Counted from the first letter of the stretch, positions 53,501 through 61,436 are shown. The stretch is DNA of 64,000 nucleotides from Polynucleobacter sp. Tro8-14-1 (GCF_018881655.1 NZ_JACVPX010000009.1:67002-131001), one strand, 5' to 3'. Translations and numbers: made by a program. The notes: generated by a model from the letters alone, not told the origin.

Positions 53501-54334
53501 GGCTTTCTGATAGTAAGCAACAGCTTCTTCATAGTTACCCTGCCGCATCCGAATTAAGCCCATACCACCCAATGCCAAATAATCCTTTGGCCTAGCCTTC
53601 AGGGTATCCATGAGTGGCGCTTCTGCACCTACAATATCTCCCTTATCCAGTAGGTCTAAACCAACCTGACGACGTCTAAGTAAAGGATCGCTTGCAATGC
53701 GTTTACGCTCTTCAAGCGCATCCTTCTCCATAATCCAACGACCGGTTATTTCTTGATTATGGGGATCTAACTTTAGATACTGCTCATAAAGGGGGATAAG
53801 TTCTGGGCCAATCTGTTGGGCATTGAGCACCTCTCTCCAAACTTGAAGCACTCTCTGCTTATCTACCTTACGAACTTTGTATGTTGCAGCCAAATTTTGA
53901 AACGCAAGATCACGGGTTTCAGGCTTTGAGCCTAATAAAGCGTCTAAAGCTAAGGTGTATTGCAAGTTTTTAGAATCAGATTTAACTAAGCCCTCCAATC
54001 CTGAGCGCGCCTCATTCCACCCCCCAGGCAAGCTGGCAATAATTTTGTAATAGCCAACCGCCAAATCGCCCGCAGGGGGTCCGTTTGGGAACTTCTCTTT
54101 TAGAAATGCATTTGCCTCAGCTGACTTGCCACTCTTTTGCAGAATCGTAGCTTGGGTTAATACCCTTCTGGCTTCTGAAATCTCCTGCCTACTAAGGGCG
54201 CTATCCGAAGCGTAGATGGACTCCGCTATCCCAACTGAAGAGAGCAATGCAAAACCTAGACAGAGATGAAGGGCTTTTATTTTCAAAGAGCCATTAACCC
54301 AAAGGTTTAGAGGAAGTGACACTCTTGCGTTCAT
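50507..54334 (-). CDS. bcsC: Cellulose export scaffold and porin BcsC
   Basis: 1275 residues: signal peptide (about 17-42), a long TPR solenoid (about 55-880), and the C-terminal BcsC beta-barrel (about 900-1275; starts with TNWLDSAVDYLSLNGTPG and ends YAPNSFVLYVRIALDG). It links the inner-membrane synthase to the outer membrane and forms the exit channel. The ATG at 54334 lies inside the bcsA end by 41 nt and has GGAGAG about 7 nt upstream, so it is retained. It is 12 bp from the TPR gene. Confidence 0.93.
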   Translation of the reverse strand: MNARVSLPLNLWVNGSLKIKALHLCLGFALLSSVGIAESIYASDSALSRQEISEARRVLTQATILQKSGKSAEANAFLKEKFPNGPPAGDLAVGYYKIIASLPGGWNEARSGLEGLVKSDSKNLQYTLALDALLGSKPETRDLAFQNLAATYKVRKVDKQRVLQVWREVLNAQQIGPELIPLYEQYLKLDPHNQEITGRWIMEKDALEERKRIASDPLLRRRQVGLDLLDKGDIVGAEAPLMDTLKARPKDYLALGGMGLIRMRQGNYEEAVAYYQKALALNPENSGKWKSLISTSQYWGQIHQAEDARDKKNYSLAMEKIRAAIQLEPQGAEGIAVLGTIEAERGNNKEAEKQFREALAIKSDNGIALRGLVQLLINTGRRDDALALINAQAPANSPAGKGYDYLRIKILSSQADDLINKGQGEAAIPYLQSALKLDPLNPWLRFQLAGVYEGLGSVDKGLVVMKEGLRLAPNDPEMTNANVLFLLSADKTEEALSLMRSALAKPSSDAISLRLTYANVLNRLQRDDELGPVLQQLAKAQVSPSDKLKLTQIRLDFDIRQALEAGDIQKAIVLLKQAIALDKDEIWLRLDLARLYAKLHRPNEGIAIFDAFLKTHPNSIECLYAYALYLSGLDQNQPALKILERIPASERTPKITRFQRGVWVDLRLTQINRLNAQGSHDKAIAQLSVLEDEVSNDPDLSSLVALMWGKIGKVEQANALFQKIEQSTPNLSVEWHLRYANFLLNNDQPEAFQKEMALVSSQKLSPGQKQDYADLQEAAELRAIGQFIRSGDIQVAKEKLQPLISAKPNNYKMMYLDSQIQRREGYLDKAIDIEQRALIQSPVPLSSYNSISTLKPVASVSGVSVYQIEPPILEPSAVASGSSYQYKQIADMIDMRTNWLDSAVDYLSLNGTPGQSYYRATEIPLEWKMPMRADERMTFRADQVNINAGTIDAGNSYQVSTFGTMATVCGGGTGPGKCPTGYSNQSASGTALNIGYEKQNFKADIGTTPLGFLTQNWIGGVKQKLDAGPVGISLELARRPMTSTLLSYAGTRDPVTGSVWGGMVATGGTVGLSLDQGGTLGGWTYYRARSLTGTNVQSNSDNQFMAGLNWRIINETDRQLASGLTGMLWGFKQNAGEFTYGQGGYYSPQSYRSVTLPLNYSQRFTRFSYIVGGSVSSNWSRTDAAPYYPTNAAYQAAAGNPYYSSSAGPGSAYSFLAAWEYQVTPSVFVGNRLKLERSPYYAPNSFVLYVRIALDGTAPNPVPLQTQPVIPTSRF

Positions 54335-57023
54335 CAGATAGCTCTCCGGTGAAAAAGAGATAAGACAAAATTCTTCTTAAGTTCTGAACCGCCAATGAAA
54401 ATACCATTTTCGATCCTTGGCCATAAACAAAGCTCACGATCTTGAAGAAATTACTGTTATCCACAATAAATTCAGCGCCCAGGATAACTTCATCGCCTTG
54501 TTTAATCACTCGGCGAATCATGCAATCCATGCGTTGCTGGGCTTTTATTACGCCAGATACAGAAACCTCTATTAATTCGTTATCGTCAATTAAGAACGGT
54601 AGATTCACCTTGATACCGATACCTGTAAGGGATATATCAAAGGCCCATCCCTCTAACGTGGCATCCAACTTAGGGAAATACACGGTCATCTTTTCCCCAG
54701 CCTGTAAACGAGGGAAGGTTCTTGCTTGCTCATGATCGACCAAACCAATGGTGTAGACCACAAATAAATAGAATAGATAAATAATCCAATTGGTTAAGCC
54801 AGTGACCGCGTAAAACCAAACATAGGGATTAAATAGCATCACGATAAAAGTACCTAGACTTTTTGTGATGTATGCAAAATAGCCCGCAGAGTTTTCGCGT
54901 ACGGCCTTAAACCCTAACTTCGTTAACAAATACAGCTGAAGTTTTGCATGCTTGAGTTCCGCACTAGCATCCCATATATACTGCCAACGACCACTATCAC
55001 CATATACGAAAGCAATAGCGCCAGGACTTCCAATTTGCTCTTCTACAAACTGTGTGCCACAAAAATAATGGTCGGCCTCTTTTTGCATACGAACTACTTT
55101 TGCCCTAAATGTATAGTGATTTCCATAACTATCATTCACGGCCAATTGAATAGATTCGCTAACTTTCAGGTCAGTATTGAATGGAAGAACGAACCCAATG
55201 CCGCTTACCGAAACATCCTCTAAATTTGCTTCGATAACAGCTAGGCCATCACCACGAAGCACCGTAACTGTACCGCCGCCACCAATTCGGTAATAGGCTC
55301 TGACTTGACGTTTTTCCCAAAAGGCACCTAGAGACATTAAGCCCAACCAAATATTGATACAACACCATATTGCAGTAATGACAATGTTGTCATGCCAAAT
55401 AGGCTCGTAATGCCAGCGAAGAGCAGCAATAAGAATAGAAACAGCGTTGATGGTTACCAGGATAAATAACGGGAAGGCGTCCCAGCTGAGCTGCTCTTTT
55501 TCTAAAGTAAGACCCTTTGGTGTTACCAGAAACTTTTGCTTCCAAGGATTTAGGAGAACTGGCATAAGCTCTCGAATCATCCTAAAACCTTTTACAGTTT
55601 CATAAATTTCCGAGAAGAAGAGTTGACGCGAACCAGCAAAGAAGTATGAGATCACCACCAAAATACTCAGCGCATAAGGAACGGTGAAATCTACCATCTC
55701 GTGCCAATTGGCTGAATACACATTCAGCCCTAGGATTAAAAATGCTGATGGCGCCAAGAAAAAAATATAGCGAGCAAATCCAAAAAGCCAAGAGTATGAC
55801 GAAGAAAAATAAGCCAGGCGTTGGGGCAGACTCAGCCCACGCATAAACAAGGGGTTGTAATGCATCAAGATCTGGAGCATCCCCTTGGCCCAACGAGAAT
55901 GCTGGGTTAGATAGTCAGATGGAGTTTCTGGGGAAAGACCGCAGACCATGGGCTTATTGATATAACTGCTGTTATAGCCATGCGCATGGAGAATCAGTGA
56001 AGTCTCACAATCTTCCGTAATTGTCTTAATCGCAATACCGCCTACTTCCATGAGGTACTGACGACGCAGAACTGCTGCGGAGCCACAGAAAAAGGCCGAG
56101 TTCCAAAAATTCATCGCGGGTTGAATCTTGCGATAAAACATCTCACTCTCATCCGGGCGATTAGAAACGCCAGTAATCACATTATTGACTGGAGTTTCAT
56201 TGATGAAGAAATGCGGGGTTTGCACCAAGAACATTTTGGGATCGCTTATAAACTGCCCCACTGTGTTGTGCAATATATCTTTGGTCGGTATTTGATCGCA
56301 ATCCAAAATTAAAATGAGATCGCCTTTGCTATGCTGCAAAGCATGATTGATATTGCCGGCCTTAGCTTTTTGATTGGTATCGCGGGTGATGTATTGCACA
56401 CCCAACTCTTTAGCAAGTCTTCTTAAGTTGTAATGGCGTCTCCAGGCTTGATGGCCCGTTTCCTTGCTGCGACGCTTGGCATGGGTCCCGCCGTCGTCCA
56501 GGATATAAATATTGAGCTTTTCTTCAGGGTATTGAATCTGAGTCGCTGCAGTCACCGTCATGCGAACGATGGTTTCAGACTCATCGTAAGTAGGAATAAA
56601 GATATCTACAGAGGGATAAGAAGACTCGTCTTGAGATAAGGGAACGATTTCACTAGACATTGGCGAGAAGTTCACAAACATGTCTAGTAGAAATAAGGTG
56701 AAGCCATATAGCTCCGCCAGGAACAATAGAGCGGTCCCGATAAAATCAAAGAAACCGGTATAAATTAAGGTGTCAAAAATACGCCATGCCATATAACGGC
56801 AACTAACAAAGAGCGCTAAAACAATGAATAAAGAACGCCAAGGTTGATTGCGGAAATACTTCACCTTCGACATTAAGAAGATGATGAAGAAAGAGCCCCA
56901 ACCTAAATAGAGTTGGCCACCAAAATTAAGCAATTCCTCGGCGAAGTAAATCATGACGCCAATACCCAAGGCAAACATGCATAAGCTTGCAGTGATTCTA
57001 AAATGACGATCGCGCATAAACAT
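54294..57023 (-). CDS. bcsA: Cellulose synthase catalytic subunit BcsA with two PilZ motif pairs
   Basis: About 909 residues from the ATG at 57023 (its A is the last base of the upstream stop: TAATG; GGTGG lies 10 nt before it). Family 2 glycosyltransferase motifs: FIPTYDES, YILDDGG, LDCDQIPT (DxD), TEDCETS and QHSRWAKG, with membrane segments on both sides. A first PilZ domain has RAYYR and DVSVSG (about codons at 55301 and 55217). After two more membrane segments there is a second RxxxR (RTFPR, 54722) with DISLTG (54638). Known BcsA has one PilZ. It overlaps bcsC by 41 nt. No bcsB is in the window. Confidence 0.93.
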   Translation of the reverse strand: MFMRDRHFRITASLCMFALGIGVMIYFAEELLNFGGQLYLGWGSFFIIFLMSKVKYFRNQPWRSLFIVLALFVSCRYMAWRIFDTLIYTGFFDFIGTALLFLAELYGFTLFLLDMFVNFSPMSSEIVPLSQDESSYPSVDIFIPTYDESETIVRMTVTAATQIQYPEEKLNIYILDDGGTHAKRRSKETGHQAWRRHYNLRRLAKELGVQYITRDTNQKAKAGNINHALQHSKGDLILILDCDQIPTKDILHNTVGQFISDPKMFLVQTPHFFINETPVNNVITGVSNRPDESEMFYRKIQPAMNFWNSAFFCGSAAVLRRQYLMEVGGIAIKTITEDCETSLILHAHGYNSSYINKPMVCGLSPETPSDYLTQHSRWAKGMLQILMHYNPLFMRGLSLPQRLAYFSSSYSWLFGFARYIFFLAPSAFLILGLNVYSANWHEMVDFTVPYALSILVVISYFFAGSRQLFFSEIYETVKGFRMIRELMPVLLNPWKQKFLVTPKGLTLEKEQLSWDAFPLFILVTINAVSILIAALRWHYEPIWHDNIVITAIWCCINIWLGLMSLGAFWEKRQVRAYYRIGGGGTVTVLRGDGLAVIEANLEDVSVSGIGFVLPFNTDLKVSESIQLAVNDSYGNHYTFRAKVVRMQKEADHYFCGTQFVEEQIGSPGAIAFVYGDSGRWQYIWDASAELKHAKLQLYLLTKLGFKAVRENSAGYFAYITKSLGTFIVMLFNPYVWFYAVTGLTNWIIYLFYLFVVYTIGLVDHEQARTFPRLQAGEKMTVYFPKLDATLEGWAFDISLTGIGIKVNLPFLIDDNELIEVSVSGVIKAQQRMDCMIRRVIKQGDEVILGAEFIVDNSNFFKIVSFVYGQGSKMVFSLAVQNLRRILSYLFFTGELSDERKSVTSSKPLG

Positions 57024-57715
57024 TAGCGATTCACCACCGCAATAAACCAGACCCAAAGTGCTTCCCAGCCTACAGTCAGCAAAAGCACTCCAAAGAAGAG
57101 TAGCAAAACTCCGGCAGCCAATTTCAGACCAAAGGAGCGAATTGGCTGAAGCTCCAAATCGATGCTATTAGGATCTTTATGGAGCCTTCCTGGATCAACC
57201 TCTGTTGGATTCCAAAAGACTTCATAGGCATTGAGGGCTCTATCTTCACCAGTTCTCAGTAGCTGTCGTGTAAAGCGACATAGAAGTGAGCCTGGGTTTT
57301 TTAAGGAATCATGCGCGCCCTCGGATAGATAAAGCTCTCCAGGGCCAGCAGCCTCTGCCATGAACGAGGCTAGCTGGATCGAGCGCTCCTCCTCCCTGAA
57401 TCCAGTGAATGGGTTAATCAGAGCAACAATCCCAATCGAGGCCAAACATATAGGGTCTGAATGATTTTTTGCATTCAACGCATCTGCCTCTATTTGAATG
57501 GCCATAGCTGCTTGAGCTGCGAAACTGATTTGCTCAAATGCATAAATGATTTTTCCGCGAGACTCTTCAAATGGTGCACCGCGAAAATCTTTACAAATTC
57601 TTGCAATCAAAAGAAGCAAGTTCTCGCGAATAGCTTGAAGAGATGATTCGTCCGGTGACTCCACATCACCCCTAGGAATGATATGTATATGAAAGGCACT
57701 TAAAAAGTTACTCAT
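57023..57715 (-). CDS. Membrane-anchored degenerate cyclase-like protein upstream of bcsA
   Basis: 230 residues. The N-terminal about 185 residues resemble a class III nucleotide cyclase domain (GKIIYAFEQISFAAQAAMAI, LASIGIVAL, then AEAAGPGELYLSEGAHDSL and LNAYEVFW), but the usual metal-binding Asp pair and the GDG loop are not seen, so it is probably inactive and sensory. One C-terminal membrane helix follows (about 205-228). The stop overlaps the bcsA start, giving coupling. It may replace a missing Bcs accessory protein or sense a nucleotide; this is speculative. Confidence 0.55.
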   Translation of the reverse strand: MSNFLSAFHIHIIPRGDVESPDESSLQAIRENLLLLIARICKDFRGAPFEESRGKIIYAFEQISFAAQAAMAIQIEADALNAKNHSDPICLASIGIVALINPFTGFREEERSIQLASFMAEAAGPGELYLSEGAHDSLKNPGSLLCRFTRQLLRTGEDRALNAYEVFWNPTEVDPGRLHKDPNSIDLELQPIRSFGLKLAAGVLLLFFGVLLLTVGWEALWVWFIAVVNR

Positions 57716-58068
57716 CAGAAGAATGGTGATAAGTAGCGAATAAAGATGAGAACAATAGCCAGCACGATAATCATCACTGCTGCCGCACCAAGATCTTTGA
57801 TCTTTTTAATCTCAGGATGCTCTTCCAAGGTAATGAGATCGCAGATCTTTTCAATAGCTGTATTAAGAGCTTCAACCGCTAGTAAAACCAGGGATAGAAC
57901 AGCTATTAATACGGTATATACATTTGGGCGATAACAAAAAAATCCGATGGCAATCACCACAAGAATTAACTCTCTACGGGCCGCTTTTTGAAGAATGAGC
58001 TCTTTGGCACCATCAATTGCATTGATAGTTGCATGAATAATATTTCGCTTTTTTTGCATTACTATCAA
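57715..58068 (-). CDS. dgkA: Diacylglycerol kinase DgkA
   Basis: 117 residues with three membrane helices and the DgkA signature VEALNTAIEKICDLITLEEH and IKDLGAAAVMI. It phosphorylates diacylglycerol, which is released when phosphoethanolamine is transferred from lipid by enzymes such as BcsG; the shared locus fits that recycling role. The upstream cyclase-like gene starts at its stop (1-nt overlap). Confidence 0.93.
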   Translation of the reverse strand: MIVMQKKRNIIHATINAIDGAKELILQKAARRELILVVIAIGFFCYRPNVYTVLIAVLSLVLLAVEALNTAIEKICDLITLEEHPEIKKIKDLGAAAVMIIVLAIVLIFIRYLSPFF

Positions 58069-58099
58069 TTTTATTAGGAATATAAGCTATTTTATTAGC

Positions 58100-58933
58100 C
58101 TATTGAGTCCAAATCTCCGTTCGATTCCGGCCTTTAGACTTGGCCATGTACATGGCCTGGTCGGCCTTGGCATAAAAAGTCCTTAAAACCAGACTGGACT
58201 TGGTCTCTCCATCCATTTTGGGGCTGAAACTAGCAGCGCCGATACTGATTGATATGAAGATCTCTTTGCCACCCACAAGAGCTGAAGGGGTGGAGAGCAC
58301 CCTTTTACGCAAGCGCTCAGCGACCTCAAAAGCACTCCCAATATCATCCCCTGGCAAAACAACGAAGAATTCCTCGCCCCCTACACGCCCGAAGATATCA
58401 ATAACACGGAGCTCTTTTTGGCAGTGCTTCACAAGATTTGTCAGAACGATATCGCCTAGCGGATGGCCATACTCATCATTGATATTTTTAAAGTGGTCAA
58501 TATCCAGCATTAGGAAAGCTACCGGCTCCCCATTACGCAAAGATCTTTCAATCTCCAATTCTGCTTGATGGAAAGTTTCCAATCGACTTAACGCTTGAGT
58601 TAATGAATCTGTCTTTGAAATGTGATCAAGTAGAAAATTCTTTTCCTCTAACTCTAAAATAATTTTTTGGATTTGCATCAGACCCAAAAAAAGCAGTACT
58701 GAAATAGAAAAGGCTAAAGCTGCGTCCAAGAGGTTGTAGTAGCCATCTAGATAAAAATGCAGAAGAGGAGTAATTCGCCTTCCTATCATCAAACCAAAAC
58801 CGAGCGCTAAGGCGCCGCTAGCCAGACGATACGCTTTTGATTTAAAAAATATCTTGAGCGCAAATATCGTTGCAAAAACTTGCGCAAGTAAAGTCAAATA
58901 ATATGCGCCGAGTGCGATCCATTTAATCATCAT
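58100..58933 (-). CDS. Membrane diguanylate cyclase (GGDEF)
   Basis: 277 residues: N-terminal membrane segments (about three, to residue 90), a short linker, and a GGDEF domain with active-site GGEEF (GRVGGEEFFVVLPG) and an I-site RxxD (RVID) five residues before it. Expected to make cyclic di-GMP with product inhibition. It is 2 bp after the HD-GYP gene below. It lies 31 bp before dgkA on the same strand, so it may be in one run with the bcs genes. Confidence 0.92.
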   Translation of the reverse strand: MMIKWIALGAYYLTLLAQVFATIFALKIFFKSKAYRLASGALALGFGLMIGRRITPLLHFYLDGYYNLLDAALAFSISVLLFLGLMQIQKIILELEEKNFLLDHISKTDSLTQALSRLETFHQAELEIERSLRNGEPVAFLMLDIDHFKNINDEYGHPLGDIVLTNLVKHCQKELRVIDIFGRVGGEEFFVVLPGDDIGSAFEVAERLRKRVLSTPSALVGGKEIFISISIGAASFSPKMDGETKSSLVLRTFYAKADQAMYMAKSKGRNRTEIWTQ

Positions 58934-58935
58934 CG

Positions 58936-60165
58936 TTAATGCGTATCTAATATCTTTTGCAGCTCATTTTCATTTTCAAGCAACTTAAATGCAGCTTCGA
59001 CAACTTTCGCATCTAACTTGGTGCCTGCCTCAGCTTGAATTTCATCCATTGCCGAATTTAATCCCTTAGCGGGGCGATAGGGCCTATGGGTTGCCATTGC
59101 CTCGATCGTATCGGCTACGGCCAACACCCGTCCCTCCTGGCTGATCTGCTTGTCTTTCAAGCCCATTGGATAACCACTGCCATCTAAACGCTCATGATGT
59201 TGACGAACCATATCTGCGATTGGCCAGGGAAATGGAATATCTTTCAGAATTTGATAGCCAGCCTCTACGTGCCCTTGCACCATTTGCATTTCCAGGTCAG
59301 TCAATCGTGAGGGCTTGGTCAAAATTTCTGATGGTACTGCCATCTTGCCAATGTCATGCACCATTGCTGCCATATAGATAGCCTGAATACGCTCATTGTC
59401 CCAACCTAATTGACGGCCAATAGCCATCGCAATACTGGCTACCCTCTTTTGATGACCGGCAGTATAGGGGTCGCGCCACTCCATAGTCTTGGACATAGCC
59501 TCAATAGTTGCGCGTAATGCAGTTGCAAGGCGCTCTTGCGTTACTTCTTTTTCATGAATTTGGTCATCTAACTTATGTTGACGTTCAATAGAGCGCAGTC
59601 CAAATCCAATCTCTTTAGCAAGACTTTCAAATAACTGAACTTCAGAAGCTCCAAATGTATTCGGAACTTTCGAATACACCATCAGTACACCAAAGGGCAT
59701 CCCAGTAATACCATCAGGAATTGGACAACCGATTGCCGAACGAATGCCAAACTCTTTGGCACGCTCGCGCCAAGCAACAAATCCAGGATCTATTTCATCA
59801 TCGATAACTACGCTCGTTTTATTACTCCGAATGCAACTACCTGCAGGTCCGCGTCCAGTTACTTCAGCGCTGGACCAGCTCACCACAATATCTTTAATGT
59901 AGCCAGAGGCAGCCCCAGCAACCCCAACTACTTTGACGGTCTTAAAGGCGTCACCCTCAGCTTGTCCCACCCAAGCAAGAATGTATGGACCTTGTGCAGC
60001 AATCGCCTGACAAACTTCTTGAATCAATAACTCAGTAGAGTTTGCACGTGCCAGTGCAGCAGCCGCTTCTGAAAGTGCGGATAAAGCCCAGCCTCGCTTT
60101 TCTAACTCGTCACGAATGGCTAAATCAGAAGATAAGTTATGCTGATTTATAGGCTTTGTTTTCAT
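58936..60165 (-). CDS. GAF-HD-GYP phosphodiesterase
   Basis: 409 residues: a cytoplasmic GAF-type sensor (about 30-195; WVGQAEGDAFKTVKVVGVAG, IGCPIPDGITGMPFGVLMV), a short coiled link, and an HD-GYP domain with MVHDIGKMAVPSEILTKPS, HHERLDGSGYPMGLKDKQI and VLAVADTIEAMATHRPYRPA. Expected to break down cyclic di-GMP in response to a ligand or redox signal. It is first of the minus-strand run that passes through GGDEF, dgkA and the bcs genes. Confidence 0.92.
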   Translation of the reverse strand: MKTKPINQHNLSSDLAIRDELEKRGWALSALSEAAAALARANSTELLIQEVCQAIAAQGPYILAWVGQAEGDAFKTVKVVGVAGAASGYIKDIVVSWSSAEVTGRGPAGSCIRSNKTSVVIDDEIDPGFVAWRERAKEFGIRSAIGCPIPDGITGMPFGVLMVYSKVPNTFGASEVQLFESLAKEIGFGLRSIERQHKLDDQIHEKEVTQERLATALRATIEAMSKTMEWRDPYTAGHQKRVASIAMAIGRQLGWDNERIQAIYMAAMVHDIGKMAVPSEILTKPSRLTDLEMQMVQGHVEAGYQILKDIPFPWPIADMVRQHHERLDGSGYPMGLKDKQISQEGRVLAVADTIEAMATHRPYRPAKGLNSAMDEIQAEAGTKLDAKVVEAAFKLLENENELQKILDTH

Positions 60166-60268
60166 CTTTTTATTATGGCTCTAAATCGCCCTAAAAGGCT
60201 TGCAATTGCCAATAAATAGGCAGAGTATGAAAACGTAAACTACTAACAAGGGAATATGAAAGAAGATA
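60166..60268. promoter_or_regulatory. Divergent gap between HD-GYP and the Ala-rich gene
   Basis: 103 bp with the starts of both genes at its ends. Promoters of both should lie here. No palindrome or repeat is evident. Confidence 0.35.
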
Positions 60269-60748
60269 TTGACAAAAATCTATGCAAAGCTGATCGGCTT
60301 GGAATCCGAGGTGAGCAACCTACGTCAGGGATACATCACCGTTAATGCTCGCTATGCTGATGCGATAGTTACCCTCAAGGCTTTGACCTCGAGCGCACTT
60401 GAAGCCGCTAAGAGAGCCGCTATATCCGCTGAAAAAGCCTCCCTCTCCGCCAAGAATTGCGCAACCGCGGCCAAGCTAGCCGCATCAGAAGCAGTAGTAG
60501 ATGCCGCAGAGGCGGCTGCTGATGCCGCTGCTGCCTCCGCCGAAGCTGCCATTGAGGCTGCCGCTGCCGCCTCCGCTGCTGCCGCAGCTGCTGCTGCCGC
60601 TGTTGCTCATCAAGCCGAGGAGTCCTCAATCTTTGCCTCAGCTGAAGCTGCTGAAGCCACTAAGCGCGCAGCCATGGCCGCCGCCGAAGCTGTAAAAATG
60701 TCTAACCTTGCCGCTGAATCGGCTAGATCGGCCAGAAGTAAGAGATAA
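60269..60748 (+). CDS. Alanine-rich helical protein, unknown function
   Basis: 159 residues: a normal N-terminal 50 (LIGLESEVSNLRQGYITVNA) and then about 100 residues of Ala-rich helix with regular Lys/Glu/Ser (SAEKASLSAKNCATAAKLAA, then AAASAAAAAAAAAVAHQAEE). This looks like a phasin- or coiled-coil-like structural helix. The start is TTG at 60269 with AGAAG close by. An ATG at 60255 is in another frame and ends after 30 codons, so a frameshift at the start is possible. A terminator follows 30 bp downstream. Confidence 0.65.
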   Translation: MTKIYAKLIGLESEVSNLRQGYITVNARYADAIVTLKALTSSALEAAKRAAISAEKASLSAKNCATAAKLAASEAVVDAAEAAADAAAASAEAAIEAAAAASAAAAAAAAAVAHQAEESSIFASAEAAEATKRAAMAAAEAVKMSNLAAESARSARSKR

Positions 60749-60777
60749 GAGCAAAAGAGATATGGGTGGCGAAAAGT

Positions 60778-60805
60778 AAAAAAGCTCCCATTGAGGAGCT
60801 TTTTT
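60778..60805. terminator. Bidirectional terminator
   Basis: AAAAAAGCTCC-CATTGA-GGAGCTTTTTT forms an 11-bp stem with A and T runs on both sides, so it can end transcription in both directions: the Ala-rich gene from the left and the tRNA-His remnant from the right. Confidence 0.9.
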
Positions 60806-60817
60806 ACTTTAATACTG

Positions 60818-60868
60818 TGGGGCGAACGACGGGGCTCGAACCCGCGACAACCAGAATCACAATCTGGG
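60818..60868 (-). pseudogene. 3' half of a tRNA-His gene
   Basis: Minus strand from C26 to the CCA end. It has the anticodon arm CCAGA-TTGTGAT-TCTGG (anticodon GTG), a T arm (GCGGG with TTCGAGC and CCCGT), the 3' acceptor strand CGTTCGC, the discriminator C and CCA. The matching 5' acceptor GCGAACG and a D arm are absent upstream: the 26 bases that should hold them do not pair. Only the 3' part is therefore present, as expected for an attachment-site copy left by an element integrated at a tRNA-His gene. Confidence 0.75.
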
Positions 60869-61319
60869 TATGCAAGTCATATTCTATATGGCTCTGCGGG
60901 CTTTTTTGGGAATTAATTTGAAGATTAGGCCCCTTATAGAGCAAGGGTCCTACGTCGGCCGTTCCCAAAAAATAAGTAACTAACAATCACTTCTATTCTG
61001 CAATAAGGCGGCTGGTTTACAACTGTCACTAGGGCCTGTTTGACCTTATTACTCGGAAGGCAGCTATAAGGTGTAGAGCGGTCGCTCGCCCTTACTTAAC
61101 CGCCACTTGCAGAGTCCGACTCAAGGGGGACTTAAGCGTTAACCACCAACAAGCAATCATCTTTATTCCCAACCATCTGGATTAGCATGGACTGAAAAAA
61201 ATGATTTGAATTTTGTTATCGATTTAATCGATTAATAAGTTCATATTAATTTATTAGACAGATCAATTGCTAAGGAACAAGATAAGTCCATCGCAACACA
61301 AAACACAAGGGAGTTAAAG
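60869..61319. other. Gene-free stretch between the tRNA-His remnant and katG leader ORFs
   Basis: About 450 bp with no supported gene. It contains several short self-complementary segments (for example CCCTT/AAGGG near 60930-60950, read on either strand) and an AT-rich end (61190-61260). It may be the end of the element that used the tRNA site. A promoter for the small ORFs and katG could lie in 61190-61310; no clear motif found. Confidence 0.4.
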
Positions 61320-61436
61320 ATGACAATTCAAAATCGATTGGCTGGGATAGCAGAAGGCTTGTATTTCCTTAAATATCAATACGAAAGGGATTTGGTAAGA
61401 AATTCGAAGCTTGGACCCATCACAGGAGATAAATGA
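61320..61436 (+). CDS. 38-residue small protein upstream of katG
   Basis: A short ORF MTIQNRLAGIAEGLYFLKYQ followed by a charged tail ending GPITGDK. It is preceded by GGGAG 7 nt before the ATG, a good ribosome site. It ends by overlapping a 12-codon ORF (ATGA). No family recognised. It is the first reading frame in the transcript leading to katG, 133 bp before it. Confidence 0.45.
   Translation: MTIQNRLAGIAEGLYFLKYQYERDLVRNSKLGPITGDK

Noticed and set aside
60352..60695. Long frames on both strands of the Ala-rich gene
   Set aside because: GCN-rich repeats keep all frames open; the products are Gln/Arg- or Pro/Leu-rich repeats, typical artefacts.
60818..60985. tRNA-His with an intron or a split tmRNA
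   Set aside because: A distant GGGAACG pairs with the 3' acceptor strand except at one position, but the D arm is missing and no group I intron core or tmRNA tag reading frame is seen; a truncated 3' copy is simpler.
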